Positions 7,887-17,375 of a stretch of DNA of 38,388 bases are shown piece by piece. The position numbers were made by a program, and so were the translations under genes. Position 1 is the first letter of the stretch, and every line of letters starts with the position of its first letter. The notes under the pieces are model-generated. The model saw only the letters and a list, made by a program, of their open reading frames with translations, ran no database searches and was not told where the DNA came from. The DNA is from Candidatus Methylopumilus universalis. Lineage in GTDB: Bacteria; Pseudomonadota; Gammaproteobacteria; Burkholderiales; Methylophilaceae. The stretch lies in contig CAMCTR010000002.1 in NCBI GenBank assembly GCA_945878605.1, positions 1-38,388 on the forward strand, written 5' to 3'.

Positions 7887-9281
7887 ATGACAGTTCGTAC
7901 CCGTTTTGCCCCTAGCCCTACCGGTTTCATGCATATTGGCGGCGCTCGTACCGCTTTATTCTCTTGGGCTTACGCCCGCAAACACAAAGGGCAGTTCATT
8001 CTTCGTATTGAAGATACCGATTTGGCGCGCTCAACACCTGAAGCCGTGCAAGCGATTTTGGACGGCATGTCATGGTTGGGCTTGGAATGGGCTGAAGGTC
8101 CTTTCTACCAAATGCAGCGCATGGATCGATACAAAGAAGTGATCCAAAAAATGTTGGCAGAAGGCAATGCTTACCTTTGTTACTCAAGCAAAGAAGAATT
8201 GGATGTTTTGCGTGAACGTCAGATGCAAGAGGGAGTAAAGCCTCGCTACGACTATCGTTGGAGACCTGAAGAGGCTAAAGCGCTTCCTGAAATTCCGGCT
8301 GGAGTTCAGCCAGTTATTCGCTTTAAAAATCCCAAAACAGGCTTAGTAGAATGGAATGATATGGTTAAAGGTCATATCGCCATTTCAAACGAAGAGTTGG
8401 ACGACCTGATTATTGCTCGTGGTGATGGCACCCCAACTTACAACTTCTGTGTTGTGGTGGACGATTGGGAAATGGGCATTACTCAAGTGATTCGTGGAGA
8501 TGATCACGTGAATAACACACCTCGCCAAATTAACATGCTAAAAGCCCTTGGTGCCACCATTCCTCAATACGCGCATTTATCCATGATTTTAGGTGATGAT
8601 GGACAAAAGCTATCTAAACGACATGGTGCTGTTAGCGTGATGCAGTATGACAATGATGGTTATTTGCCAGAAGCTGTATTGAATTATCTTGCTCGTCTTG
8701 GGTGGTCGCATGGTGATGATGAAATTTTTAGCATGGAACAATTTTGCAAGTGGTTCGATTTAGACCACATTACGCCATCAGCGGCGCAGTTTAATACTGA
8801 AAAGCTAAACTGGATTAATGCGCATTACATCAAGCAAGCGGATTTAAATGTATTAGCGGCTGATATTGAAAAACGTCTTTTAGCTAAAGGGCTTAAAACC
8901 GAAGGTGGTCCTGTTTTGAATGAGACGATTGCGCTTTATCGTGACCGTGCAAATACGCTTAACGACTTGGCGGCAAGTATTGAATATTTTTACAGTGAAC
9001 CAGCGCTCGATGCAGCGACTGCAGAGAAACACCTAACCCCAGACATTATGCCGATTATGAAAGCGATGCTTGCAGAGCTTGCTGATACCGACTGGACAAT
9101 TGAGGCCATTCATCATGTGATTGAGCAAACAGTCGTAAAAAATGAATTAAGATTTGCTAAAGTGGCAATGCCTCTCCGCGTAATGGTGACTGGCGGTGGA
9201 CAGTCCCCAAGTGTTGATGCGGTTATGCATCTTTTAGGTAAAGAAGAAACACTGAAGCGTATGTCTGCTTTTTGTGCCTAA
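7887..9281 (+). CDS. gltX: Glutamyl-tRNA synthetase
   Basis: It charges tRNA-Glu with glutamate in the cytoplasm. The 464-residue length is normal. The class I signature HIGH appears as HIGG (residues 16-19) inside RFAPSPTGFMHIGGARTALF, and KMSKS appears as KLSKR (about 241-245) within DGQKLSKRHGAVSV, both typical of GluRS. The RIEDTD motif for glutamate binding follows residue 40, and an anticodon-binding helical domain fills the C-terminal third. The discriminating motif RGDGTPTYNFCVVVDDWEMGITQVIRGDDH marks GluRS rather than GlnRS. It stands alone between the SemiSWEET gene and hfq, with its own upstream region. Confidence 0.97.
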   Translation: MTVRTRFAPSPTGFMHIGGARTALFSWAYARKHKGQFILRIEDTDLARSTPEAVQAILDGMSWLGLEWAEGPFYQMQRMDRYKEVIQKMLAEGNAYLCYSSKEELDVLRERQMQEGVKPRYDYRWRPEEAKALPEIPAGVQPVIRFKNPKTGLVEWNDMVKGHIAISNEELDDLIIARGDGTPTYNFCVVVDDWEMGITQVIRGDDHVNNTPRQINMLKALGATIPQYAHLSMILGDDGQKLSKRHGAVSVMQYDNDGYLPEAVLNYLARLGWSHGDDEIFSMEQFCKWFDLDHITPSAAQFNTEKLNWINAHYIKQADLNVLAADIEKRLLAKGLKTEGGPVLNETIALYRDRANTLNDLAASIEYFYSEPALDAATAEKHLTPDIMPIMKAMLAELADTDWTIEAIHHVIEQTVVKNELRFAKVAMPLRVMVTGGGQSPSVDAVMHLLGKEETLKRMSAFCA

Positions 9282-9287
9282 ACATAT

Positions 9288-9318
9288 TTGAATTTAGTGA
9301 GAACGAACGGCATATACT
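9288..9318 (+). promoter_or_regulatory. Possible promoter upstream of hfq
   Basis: TTGAAT (9288-9293) resembles a -35 and TATACT (9313-9318) is a near-consensus -10, but the spacing is 19 bp. CATATA at 9311 would give 17 bp with a poorer -10. It would make a leader of about 55 nt for the long hfq-hflX-hfl run. Confidence 0.35.
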
Positions 9319-9380
9319 GATAGTCTTACCTGTACGATTTTATTTATTATTAATTAATTTACCAAGAAAAAGGTGAAAAC

Positions 9381-9617
9381 ATGAATCCCAAAGGGCAGTT
9401 GTTACAAGACCCATTTTTAAATGCTTTGCGCAAGGAACATGTGCCAGTATCAATTTATCTCGTGAATGGCATCAAGTTACAAGGACAGGTTGATTCATTT
9501 GACCAATACGTTATCTTATTAAAAAACACAGTGACTCAAATGGTCTATAAACACGCAATTTCTACGATTGTTCCAGGCCGTGCGGTAACTATTCCTCATG
9601 GGGCAGATGAAGAATAA
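9381..9617 (+). CDS. hfq: RNA chaperone Hfq
   Basis: Hfq is a ring-shaped hexamer that pairs small RNAs with mRNAs and influences mRNA decay. The 78-residue protein shows both Sm motifs: [39 protein letters not shown] and [14 protein letters not shown], including the conserved YKHAIS that contacts uridine-rich RNA. The C-terminal tail is short (TIPHGADEE), as in other betaproteobacteria, and unlike the long tail of E. coli. AAGG ends 8 nt before the ATG. hflX follows 55 nt downstream, the usual pairing. A small hairpin (ATCATC/GATGAT, near 9650-9665) sits between them but lacks a T-run, so transcription probably continues. Confidence 0.97.
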   Translation: MNPKGQLLQDPFLNALRKEHVPVSIYLVNGIKLQGQVDSFDQYVILLKNTVTQMVYKHAISTIVPGRAVTIPHGADEE

Positions 9618-9672
9618 TCCAAGTGTTTAGCGCTTTTGTATTAACAATCATCCTTGATGATGTTGTCTTGTA

Positions 9673-10800
9673 ATGCTTGATCGGCCAGAGAGTAGTAGCG
9701 ACGCCATTTTGGTGAGCTTGGATTTTGGTGAGACAGGCTACGAAGAGAGCTTGGATGAGCTTAAACAGCTTGTCATCAGTGCTGGCATTTCGATTCGTGG
9801 TGTCCTTGAAGGTAAGCGCGATAAGCCTGATGCTAAATACTTTATCGGATCAGGTAAAGCTGAAGAGCTTGCTGAAATGGTGAAAGCCACGGAATCACGC
9901 GCTGTTGTTTTTAATCACGACCTCAGCCCATCTCAGCAACGCAATCTAGAGCGATTACTCGAGTGCCGTGTTGCAGATCGCACGGGATTAATCCTCGATA
10001 TTTTCGCCCAGCGTGCCAAAAGCCATGAAGGCAAGCTCCAAGTTGAGCTCGCCCAGCTAGAGCATCTTTCAACACGTTTGGTTCGAGGATGGACTCACTT
10101 GGAGCGCCAAAAAGGCGGTATTGGTGTGCGTGGCGGCCCGGGTGAGACGCAGCTTGAGCTTGATCGGCGCATGTTGCGCATTCGTGTGAAACAAGTCCGT
10201 GAAAAACTTGATAAACTTAAACAGCAGCGGAGTATGCAACGACGATCACGTCAACGCTCTCAAGTGATGTCTGTTTCATTGGTGGGCTACACTAATGCTG
10301 GAAAATCCACATTGTTTAATCGTTTAACCCAATCTAAAGTGCTTGCGGTGGACCAGTTGTTCGCAACCTTGGATACGACTTCACGCAAGCTGTATATGCC
10401 TGAAGCTGGACCTATGGTGATATCCGATACGGTTGGTTTTATTAAGCATTTGCCACATGCACTTGTCGAGGCTTTTGGCGCCACGCTTGAAGAGGCTGTT
10501 CAGGCTCACTTGTTGCTGCATATTGTAGATACAGCAAGTACGAATCGCGACGAGCAAATTGCGGAAGTGAACAAAGTGCTTAGTGAGATTGGCGCGCAGG
10601 ATGTGTCGCAGATATTGGTCATGAATCAAATTGATCGAGCAGGGTTGGAGGCGGGCTTGGAGCGTGACGAATATGGTAGAATTTATAAAATACTGATTTC
10701 AGCAATAACTGGCGATGGCCTGCAGTTTTTGGAACAAGCATTAAAAGAGCATCAGCAACGCTTGTATGACTTCCGCACTTCAGAAGCGGCATATATTTAA
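9673..10800 (+). CDS. hflX: GTPase HflX
   Basis: HflX is a ribosome-binding GTPase that splits or rescues stalled 70S ribosomes, notably under heat stress. The 375-residue protein has the N-terminal HflX domain (GSGKAEELAEMVKA, then VVFNHDLSPSQQRNLE), a linker with GGIGVRGGPGETQLELDRR, and the GTPase core. The P-loop GYTNAGKST is at about residues 205-213, DTVGF supplies the G3 motif and NQID the G4 motif. Start at ATG 9673 gives LDRPESSSDAILVSLDF, the usual betaproteobacterial beginning. It lies between hfq and hflK, matching the classic hfq-hflX-hflKC order. Confidence 0.95.
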   Translation: MLDRPESSSDAILVSLDFGETGYEESLDELKQLVISAGISIRGVLEGKRDKPDAKYFIGSGKAEELAEMVKATESRAVVFNHDLSPSQQRNLERLLECRVADRTGLILDIFAQRAKSHEGKLQVELAQLEHLSTRLVRGWTHLERQKGGIGVRGGPGETQLELDRRMLRIRVKQVREKLDKLKQQRSMQRRSRQRSQVMSVSLVGYTNAGKSTLFNRLTQSKVLAVDQLFATLDTTSRKLYMPEAGPMVISDTVGFIKHLPHALVEAFGATLEEAVQAHLLLHIVDTASTNRDEQIAEVNKVLSEIGAQDVSQILVMNQIDRAGLEAGLERDEYGRIYKILISAITGDGLQFLEQALKEHQQRLYDFRTSEAAYI

Positions 10801-10828
10801 TTGATTTATTTATTTATTGGAGTTTTTG

Positions 10829-12016
10829 ATGGCAAATGATCCCGGCTGGGGCAATCGCAATAATGAAGGTCCACCTGATTTGGATGAGGTAATGCGCCAA
10901 TTTAAACGCAAAATAAAAGCTTTATTTGGTAAAAAAACAGAGCCTAATGGCGACCCTGAGGGAAAACCTATCGTGGCGGTTCTGCCAATTTTTGGCTTGA
11001 TTGTGTTGGTATGGATGGCGACAGGATTTTATATCGTCGACCAAGGTTCGCGCGGTGTTGTTTTGCGTTTTGGTAAGCACGTAGAAACCACCATGCCAGG
11101 ACCTCGTTGGCATATGCCTTTCCCTGTTGAGTCTGCGACGGTTGTCAATATGGAGCAAGTGAGAACGATTGAAATTGGTTACCGCTCTGCCGAAGGCGGC
11201 TCAGGTCGTAGCAAAGAGTTACGTGAGTCCTTAATGCTCACTGATGATGAAAATATCATTGATTTACAATTTGCTGTTCAGTACAACCTTAAGAATGTTG
11301 AAGATACTTTGTTCAACAATAGAAGTGTAGATGAAGCTGTGCGCGGCATCGCAGAAACGGCTATTCGTGAAGTGGTGGGTAAAAGCAAGCTAGACTTTGC
11401 ACTTTACGAAGGTCGTGATGAGGTTGCAGTTAACACCAAAAAATTGATGCAGGAAGTATTGGATCGTTATAAGACAGGAGTTAATGTAGTAAGTGTGACC
11501 ATGCAAAACGCACAACCACCGGAACAAGTGCAGGCAGCTTTTGAGGATGCGGTTAAAGCTAAGCAAGATTTAGAGCGCCAAAAAAATGAAGGCCAAGCTT
11601 ACGCTAATGACGTGATCCCTAAGGCGCGAGGAACGGCGTCTAGATTACTTCAAGAGGCGGCGGGCTATAAATTGCGCGTTGAAAATGAGGCGCAAGGTAA
11701 TGTGAGTCGTTTCAATCAAATTTTTGCACAGTATCAACGTGCTCCAGAAGTAACACGCTCTCGTATGTATTTAGATGCACAAGAGCAGATTATGTCTAGC
11801 GTCAGCAAAGTCATTGTTGATCAAAAAAACGGCAATAGTTTGCTTTATCTGCCATTGGATAAATTGATGGCGGCGTCAGGGGCTAACCTATCAACTCCCC
11901 CATCATCAGCAAACGCTCAGCTATTGCCAGTAGCGCCATCTCTGCCAAATGTTGATGCTAATGCAGAATTTAAAGCACGAGACACATCCCGCAGTCGAGA
12001 TCGTGATAGTCGATAA
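10829..12016 (+). CDS. hflK: FtsH protease modulator subunit HflK
   Basis: HflK and HflC form a large inner-membrane cage that surrounds and modulates the FtsH protease. The 395-residue protein begins with a Gly/Asn-rich cytoplasmic tail and PPDLDEVMRQFKRKIKALFG, typical of HflK, then one membrane helix (about 48-70) and an SPFH/band-7 domain on the periplasmic side, with a Pro- and Ser-rich low-complexity tail. The ATG at 10829 is used because GGAG (10819-10822) lies 6 nt upstream; an in-frame TTG at 10817 would sit on that ribosome site. hflC follows after 15 nt. Confidence 0.95.
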   Translation: MANDPGWGNRNNEGPPDLDEVMRQFKRKIKALFGKKTEPNGDPEGKPIVAVLPIFGLIVLVWMATGFYIVDQGSRGVVLRFGKHVETTMPGPRWHMPFPVESATVVNMEQVRTIEIGYRSAEGGSGRSKELRESLMLTDDENIIDLQFAVQYNLKNVEDTLFNNRSVDEAVRGIAETAIREVVGKSKLDFALYEGRDEVAVNTKKLMQEVLDRYKTGVNVVSVTMQNAQPPEQVQAAFEDAVKAKQDLERQKNEGQAYANDVIPKARGTASRLLQEAAGYKLRVENEAQGNVSRFNQIFAQYQRAPEVTRSRMYLDAQEQIMSSVSKVIVDQKNGNSLLYLPLDKLMAASGANLSTPPSSANAQLLPVAPSLPNVDANAEFKARDTSRSRDRDSR

Positions 12017-12031
12017 AAGTGAAGGTTTGAG

Positions 12032-12904
12032 ATGAAAAATTTAGTATTGGTTGTTGCAGGACTCTTGCTGATAGTCGTATTGATTAGCAGCTCAGTTTTT
12101 ACAGTAGATCAGCGTGAGTTCGCTTTAGTTAAACGATTGGGTGAGGTGGTGGCGATTGAAAAATTGCCAGGCCTATACTTAAAAGCACCTTTTGTCGACA
12201 ATGTGGTGTATTTCGACAATCGTATTTTGACGCTGAACTGGGAAGAGCCAGACCGTTTTATTACGAGTGAAAAGAAAAACGTGCTAGTCGACTCTTTTGT
12301 GAAGTGGCGAATTATTGACCCACAGAAATATTATGTGTCTGTAAAAGGGGATGAGGTTCAGGCAGAACGTCGTTTATCGCAAACAGTTAACGACGGCTTG
12401 CGTGCTGAATTTGGTAAACGCACTATTCATGATGTAGTGTCAGGTGAGCGTGGCCAAATTATGGAAATTCTCCGCCAACGTGCTGACCGCGATTCACGCC
12501 AGATAGGCATTCAGGTATTGGATGTCCGCATCAAACGCGTTGACTTGCCTGAGAATGTAAGTAACTCAGTATACGACCGTATGGAAGCCGAGCGTAAAGG
12601 TGTTGCCAACCAATTGCGCTCAGAAGGTTCTGCTGCTGCTGAAAAAATCCGTGCTGATGCTGATAGGCAGCGTGAGGTGATTGTTGCTGAAGCTTTTAAA
12701 GAGGCGCAACGAGTTAAGGGTCAAGGCGATGCAAGTGCCGCTGAGATTTACTCTGCTTCATACGGTAAAAATCCTGAGTTCTATGCGTTTTATCGGAGCC
12801 TAGAAGCCTACCGTAACAGCTTTAAGAGTAAGAGTGATGTGATGGTGCTTGAGCCTAGCTCGGACTTTTTGAAATATATGCGCAGTTCTGGCGCTAAAAA
12901 ATAA
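12032..12904 (+). CDS. hflC: FtsH protease modulator subunit HflC
   Basis: This is the partner of HflK in the membrane complex regulating FtsH. The 290-residue protein has an N-terminal membrane anchor (LVLVVAGLLLIVVLISSSVFTV), then the band-7 domain beginning VDQREFALVKRLGEVV, with characteristic RIKRVDLPENVSNSVYDRMEAER and a coiled-coil rich in Ala and Glu. The C-terminal FYRSLEAYR and LEPSSDFLKYM are usual for HflC. An AAGG lies 8 nt before the ATG. hisZ follows 15 nt downstream, as in many betaproteobacteria. Confidence 0.96.
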   Translation: MKNLVLVVAGLLLIVVLISSSVFTVDQREFALVKRLGEVVAIEKLPGLYLKAPFVDNVVYFDNRILTLNWEEPDRFITSEKKNVLVDSFVKWRIIDPQKYYVSVKGDEVQAERRLSQTVNDGLRAEFGKRTIHDVVSGERGQIMEILRQRADRDSRQIGIQVLDVRIKRVDLPENVSNSVYDRMEAERKGVANQLRSEGSAAAEKIRADADRQREVIVAEAFKEAQRVKGQGDASAAEIYSASYGKNPEFYAFYRSLEAYRNSFKSKSDVMVLEPSSDFLKYMRSSGAKK

Positions 12905-12919
12905 TTGATTTGAGTGCTT

Positions 12920-14104
12920 ATGCGTAATTGGTTGCTGCCTGAATATATTGAAGATGTGTTGCCTGCTGAAGCCGCGCAAATTGAGTCTCTACGTAGATCG
13001 TTATTGGATCTGTTGGATGTGCATGGCTATCAACTCGTTATGCCACCGATGTTGGAGTATTTAGAGTCTCTCATTACAGGTGTTGGCCACGATTTGGATC
13101 TGGCGACGTTTAAAGTAGTGGATCAGCTTACAGGGCGTCTAATGGGCGTTCGTGCAGATATTACGCCACAAGCTGCCCGTATTGATGCACACATGCTAAA
13201 TAATCAGGGTGTTACACGTCTTTGCTATGCTGGAAGTGTATTAAGAACCAACCCGGATGGCTTAGCGCGAACGCGTCAACCAATGCAGTTAGGTGCTGAA
13301 CTGTTTGGCCATGCCGGCATAGAAGCTGATATTGAGATTCAGTGTTTGATGGTCAAAACGCTCCAAGCAGCAGGCGTTAAGGCCTTGCAAATTGATTTCA
13401 GCCATGTGGGCATCTTTGATAGCTTAATGAGTAAAGTGCAAGCAAACGATGCGCTTAAGCAGTCTATTTACCAAGCATTGCAAAGCAAAGACCAAACAGA
13501 AGTGAAAGCGCTGACTCAAGATTTTGATGCTGAAACGGCTAAAGCCTTGTGCCGTTTAACTGAATTAAATGGCGATACAAGCATTTTGGCAGTTGCTGTA
13601 AAAGACTTGCCAAAAACACCTGAAATTACGAGTGCTTTAAACGATTTAACCCAAGTAGCCACGGCGTTGGCTGAGTTGGGTGTCGGTTTAAGTTTTGATT
13701 TGGCAGAGCTTCGTGGCTATCATTATCACAGCGGTATGGTGTTCGCATCTTACGCACAAGGCTGTTCGGGTCCATTAGCGTTTGGTGGACGATATGATGA
13801 AGTCGGACAAGCCTTTGGTCGATCTCGAGCAGCAACTGGCTTTAGCTTAGATTTGCGGGGTTTGATAACAGCACTTCCGCCTTTGAAGGTGATAAAAGGC
13901 ATTCTCGCGCCTTATGGAAATGATGCATCTTTATTAAATATAATCAATTCATTAAGATCATCTGGTGATAAGGTGATTCAAGAGCTTCCAGGTCATGATG
14001 CGCATATTCAGGAATTGGGTTGCGATAGAAAATTAGTCAATCAAGCAGGTCAATGGCAAGTAGTTTCTGCGAAAGCATTCAAAAAATCAGCAGTACAAAA
14101 TTAA
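12920..14104 (+). CDS. hisZ: ATP phosphoribosyltransferase regulatory subunit HisZ
   Basis: HisZ resembles the catalytic core of histidyl-tRNA synthetase but does not charge tRNA; it activates the short form of HisG for the first step of histidine synthesis and gives feedback control. The 394-residue protein has the class II core: MPPMLEYLESL, ADITPQAARIDAHM and GGRYDEVGQAFGRSRAATGFSLDLRGL. The start at ATG 12920 (RNWLLPEYIEDVLPAEA) fits the family; a GTG six bases upstream is less likely. A GAG lies about 5 nt before the ATG. Its presence implies that the genome encodes a short HisG, which is not in this window. purA follows after 30 nt. Confidence 0.93.
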   Translation: MRNWLLPEYIEDVLPAEAAQIESLRRSLLDLLDVHGYQLVMPPMLEYLESLITGVGHDLDLATFKVVDQLTGRLMGVRADITPQAARIDAHMLNNQGVTRLCYAGSVLRTNPDGLARTRQPMQLGAELFGHAGIEADIEIQCLMVKTLQAAGVKALQIDFSHVGIFDSLMSKVQANDALKQSIYQALQSKDQTEVKALTQDFDAETAKALCRLTELNGDTSILAVAVKDLPKTPEITSALNDLTQVATALAELGVGLSFDLAELRGYHYHSGMVFASYAQGCSGPLAFGGRYDEVGQAFGRSRAATGFSLDLRGLITALPPLKVIKGILAPYGNDASLLNIINSLRSSGDKVIQELPGHDAHIQELGCDRKLVNQAGQWQVVSAKAFKKSAVQN

Positions 14105-14134
14105 AAAAAGCACTTAAATATTACTAGGTAGATT

Positions 14135-15457
14135 ATGGCTAAAAATGTTGTTGTTATCGGCACCCAATGGGGCGATGAAGGTAAAGGGAAAATTGTTGAT
14201 TGGTTAACCGACCATGCGCAAGGCGTGGTGCGCTTTCAAGGTGGTCATAATGCTGGTCATACGTTGGTTGTAGGTCAGGGTGATGCGCAGCGTGTTTATA
14301 AGCTTAACTTAGTGCCATCTGGCATTGTTCGACCAGGAGTGAATTGCTATATTGGCAACGGTGTTGTTTTAGATGCCGGACATTTACTCAAAGAGATTAA
14401 AGACCTTGAAAATGGCGGGTTGGAAGTTAAAAACCGTCTAAAAGTGAGTCCAGGTTGCCCATTAATTTTGGATTATCACGTTCGACTAGATGTGGCACGT
14501 GAATTAAAAAGGGGCGCGGATAGGAAAATTGGCACAACTGGTAAGGGCATTGGCCCAACTTATGAAGATAAGGTAGCTAGACGTGCCTTACGCCTTTATG
14601 ACTTGTTTTATCCAGAACAATTTACTGAAAAACTCCGAGATGTTTTGGATTACCACAACTTTGTCCTTACAAAATATCTAGGGGCAGAAGCGGTTGATTT
14701 TAATCAACAACTTGATTCTGCATTAGCTAAAGCTGAGCATATCAAACCTATGGTCGCAGATATTTCTGCTGCCTTGTATGAAGCTAATAAAGTAGGTCAA
14801 AACCTCTTGTTTGAGGGCGCACAAGGTACATTGCTAGACGTTGATCATGGAACATATCCTTATGTAACATCAAGCAACTGTGTGTCTGGACAAGCATCCG
14901 CAGGCACTGGTGTTGGTCCAAGTATGTTGCATTATGTCTTGGGGATTACTAAAGCTTACACAACCCGCGTTGGTGGTGGCCCGTTCCCAAGTGAATTGGA
15001 TATTGATTCTGAAGGGGCCCCAGGCACACAAATGTCCGTAAAGGGCCGGGAAATTGGCACAGTCACTAAACGTAAACGTCGTTGTGGTTGGTTTGATGCT
15101 GCGGCATTACGTCGTTCTGCACGCATCAATGGTTTGTCAGGTCTATGTATTACCAAGCTAGATGTGCTTGATGGCATTTCAGAGTTACGTATTTGCACTG
15201 GTTATCAGCTTGATGGTAAAACCATTGATATGTTGCCAGTTGGTTCAGATGACGTTGCGCGTTGCCAACCAATTTACGAAACATTGCTAGGCTGGACTGA
15301 AAATACCTTTGGCGTTAGCCGCTGGGAAGACTTGCCAGTCAACGCACGTAACTATCTAAAACGCCTAGAAACGTTATGTGAGGTACCTGTAGATATCGTT
15401 TCAACGGGTCCTGAACGCGACGAAACTATCTTGTTGCGTCATCCATTTGGGCTTTAA
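14135..15457 (+). CDS. purA: Adenylosuccinate synthetase
   Basis: PurA joins IMP and aspartate using GTP, the first committed step to AMP. The 440-residue protein has the GTP-binding start [16 protein letters not shown] (residues 9-24), the catalytic GGHNAGHT (about 36-43), the IMP-binding stretch [22 protein letters not shown], and near the end [12 protein letters not shown] and the [10 protein letters not shown] guanine-binding motif. The hisZ-purA order is common in betaproteobacteria. What is notable here is the downstream side: its TAA shares the final A with the ATG of the flavoprotein gene (TAATG), placing methanopterin genes in the same translation-coupled unit. Confidence 0.97.
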   Translation: MAKNVVVIGTQWGDEGKGKIVDWLTDHAQGVVRFQGGHNAGHTLVVGQGDAQRVYKLNLVPSGIVRPGVNCYIGNGVVLDAGHLLKEIKDLENGGLEVKNRLKVSPGCPLILDYHVRLDVARELKRGADRKIGTTGKGIGPTYEDKVARRALRLYDLFYPEQFTEKLRDVLDYHNFVLTKYLGAEAVDFNQQLDSALAKAEHIKPMVADISAALYEANKVGQNLLFEGAQGTLLDVDHGTYPYVTSSNCVSGQASAGTGVGPSMLHYVLGITKAYTTRVGGGPFPSELDIDSEGAPGTQMSVKGREIGTVTKRKRRCGWFDAAALRRSARINGLSGLCITKLDVLDGISELRICTGYQLDGKTIDMLPVGSDDVARCQPIYETLLGWTENTFGVSRWEDLPVNARNYLKRLETLCEVPVDIVSTGPERDETILLRHPFGL

Positions 15458-16005
15458 TGAAGCCTGTTGAAAAACAGCGCATGGCGTGGGCTTTAACGGG
15501 CTCAGGCCACTATTTACGTGAATGCATCGCTATTTTCGATAAGCTAGAAGATGTCGATTTATTTCTAAGTAAAGCGGCCGCTGAAATACTCCAGCAATAC
15601 GGCTACAAACATAATGCAGGCAAAGTCTATCAAGACAAAACTGCAAGCTCTGTGCCTGTTGAGCTTTTTTATCATGGGGCTTATCACAGCGTGGTAATTG
15701 CACCTACAACCTCTAATACTGTCGCCAAAATGGTTTATGGTATCTCAGATAATTTAGTCACCAATATCTTTGCGCAAGCTGGTAAGTGCCGTGTGCCGAG
15801 TATTGTGTTTGCTTGCGATACAGAAGATGAGATGGAGTCTGAGGCACCACGGGACAATTTGGTAAAAGTTTATCCGCGTCGTATTGATTTGGAAAATACA
15901 GCCAAACTCAAAACATTTGAAGAAACAACAGTGGTCGAGAATATGCAGCAGCTCGATACTGCCATTCAGGCAAGATTAGCATGTCTGAAAGCCTCCTCTT
16001 TTTAA
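15457..16005 (+). CDS. dmrB: Dihydromethanopterin reductase-type flavoprotein (DmrB/AfpA)
   Basis: The 182-residue protein matches the archaeal-type flavoprotein family (flavodoxin-like fold, FMN binding) found in H4MPT-using bacteria. Visible landmarks are the N-terminal AWALTGSGHYLRECIAIF, a Ser/Thr-rich phosphate-binding stretch VVIAPTTSNTVAKMVYGISDNLVTNIFAQA and VPSIVFACDTEDEMESEAPRDNLVKVYPRRIDLEN. In Burkholderia the homologue DmrB reduces dihydromethanopterin to tetrahydromethanopterin, the last step in making that C1 carrier. The start shares one base with the purA stop, and the end overlaps the next gene by 25 nt. The family identity is firm; whether the physiological substrate is dihydromethanopterin is inferred from the neighbours. 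It is not the alternative enzyme DmrA, which resembles dihydrofolate reductase. Confidence 0.82.
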   Translation: MKPVEKQRMAWALTGSGHYLRECIAIFDKLEDVDLFLSKAAAEILQQYGYKHNAGKVYQDKTASSVPVELFYHGAYHSVVIAPTTSNTVAKMVYGISDNLVTNIFAQAGKCRVPSIVFACDTEDEMESEAPRDNLVKVYPRRIDLENTAKLKTFEETTVVENMQQLDTAIQARLACLKASSF

Positions 16006-17375
16006 CAGGTAAGTTGGCCGAAAAGAGCTTGCGTCAAGTATTAGCAAGCATGCAGCCAGCTCCTTTCAAGTATCGCATTACTCAAATTGGCGTATCCGTT
16101 GCCGCACTGATGACACCTGAATTGATTGCTAGACGCTTGCCAGAGGTTGGTGATGCGAGCAAAGTAATTGTGCCTGGTTTGTGTTGTGGCGATTTAACGA
16201 TGCTTGAAGATAAATATGGCGTTCCTGTAGCGCGAGGTCCTTTGGACCTGAAGGATCTACCACAATATTTCGGTCGTGGAGAAAAATTGCCTGACTTATC
16301 CAAATATGATGTCAAAATCTTCGCTGAAATCGTCGATGCGCCGCAATTAAGTATTGAGGCCATATTGGCGCGCGCTCAATATTTTCAAGCGCAGGGTGCT
16401 AATGTCATTGATCTAGGCTGTTTGCCAAACACGCCTTTCCCACACCTAGCTGACGCAATTAAAACGCTGAAAGCCGCTGGCGTTAATGTGAGCGTTGATT
16501 CTTTAAACGTGGATGATTTATTGCTTGCAGGTAAGTCGGGCGCGGATTATCTTCTGAGCCTCACTGAGCATACCTTGTGGATTGCAGAGGAGGTTAGTGC
16601 GACCCCTGTATTGATCCCTTCAAAACTAGGCAGTTTGCCATCCTTATACCGCGCTATCGAAGGTATGCAGAAAATTTCCAAGCCATTCATTGCTGATGCT
16701 ATCCTTGACCCGATTCCTTTTGGATTTACTGAGTCCATCGTTCGTTATCAAAAGCTACGTAAACGTTATCCTGATATTCAAATCATGATGGGCGTGGGTA
16801 ATATTACAGAGCTTACCGATGCCGACACCACAGGCATTAATGCCATTTTATTTGGCATTATTAGTGAATTAAAGATCAATGCGGTATTAGCAACCTCTGT
16901 TAGCCCACATGCGATTAATGCAGTTGCTGAAGCGGATGTGGCAAGGCGCATGATGTTTGCCGCACGTGAAGAAAATCGCTTGCCTCGCGATTACACCCTA
17001 GGCTTATTAGGTTTGCATGACCGTAGGCCTTTCACTTATACGCTAGAAGAAATCGCAGAATTCGCAGCTCAAATCAAAGACCCGAGCTTTAGAGTTCAAA
17101 TTAGCAAAGAGGGTATGCATATCTACAATCGTGATGGCCTATTTAGCGACATTGATCCATTTAAGTTATATTCGCATTTAAAGGTTGAAGGTGATGCTTC
17201 TCATGCTTTCTATTTAGGCGTGGAGCTAGCAAGGGCACAAATCGCATGGCAACTTAAAAAGCGCTACATCCAAGATGAAGAGCTAACATGGGGCGTAAAC
17301 ACCCACGAGAGTAGTCAAGAGGGAAAAACGGCTCATCGTGAAGCTTCAATGAAGGAAAAGAAGCAAAAGCCATGA
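15981..17375 (+). CDS. DUF6513 dihydropteroate synthase-related protein, probable tetrahydromethanopterin biosynthesis
   Basis: The 464-residue protein has an N-terminal family-specific domain with PGLCCGDL (residues about 68-75) and a central TIM-barrel that resembles pterin-binding dihydropteroate synthases: NVIDLGCLPNTPF stands where DHPS has its DIGxESTRPG motif and VSVDSLNVDDLLLAGKSGADYLLSL matches the ISVDT strand. The usual DHPS GFGKT segment appears as GFTES and the late SRK loop is not seen, so it should not be annotated as folate DHPS. Methanogens and H4MPT-containing bacteria carry this family, and it is a candidate for coupling the pterin to the ribofuranosylaminobenzene-phosphate arm. 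That reaction is inference. It overlaps the flavoprotein gene by 25 nt and the DUF447 gene by ATGA. Confidence 0.85.
   Translation: MSESLLFLTGKLAEKSLRQVLASMQPAPFKYRITQIGVSVAALMTPELIARRLPEVGDASKVIVPGLCCGDLTMLEDKYGVPVARGPLDLKDLPQYFGRGEKLPDLSKYDVKIFAEIVDAPQLSIEAILARAQYFQAQGANVIDLGCLPNTPFPHLADAIKTLKAAGVNVSVDSLNVDDLLLAGKSGADYLLSLTEHTLWIAEEVSATPVLIPSKLGSLPSLYRAIEGMQKISKPFIADAILDPIPFGFTESIVRYQKLRKRYPDIQIMMGVGNITELTDADTTGINAILFGIISELKINAVLATSVSPHAINAVAEADVARRMMFAAREENRLPRDYTLGLLGLHDRRPFTYTLEEIAEFAAQIKDPSFRVQISKEGMHIYNRDGLFSDIDPFKLYSHLKVEGDASHAFYLGVELARAQIAWQLKKRYIQDEELTWGVNTHESSQEGKTAHREASMKEKKQKP

Noticed and set aside
9650-9668. Small hairpin between hfq and hflX as terminator
   Set aside because: The 6-bp stem has no T-run and the genes are classically co-transcribed.
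15981-17375. Annotation as folate dihydropteroate synthase (folP)
   Set aside because: The length, the extra domain, the absence of the GFGKT and SRK motifs and the archaeal-type neighbours point to the DHPS-related H4MPT family instead.
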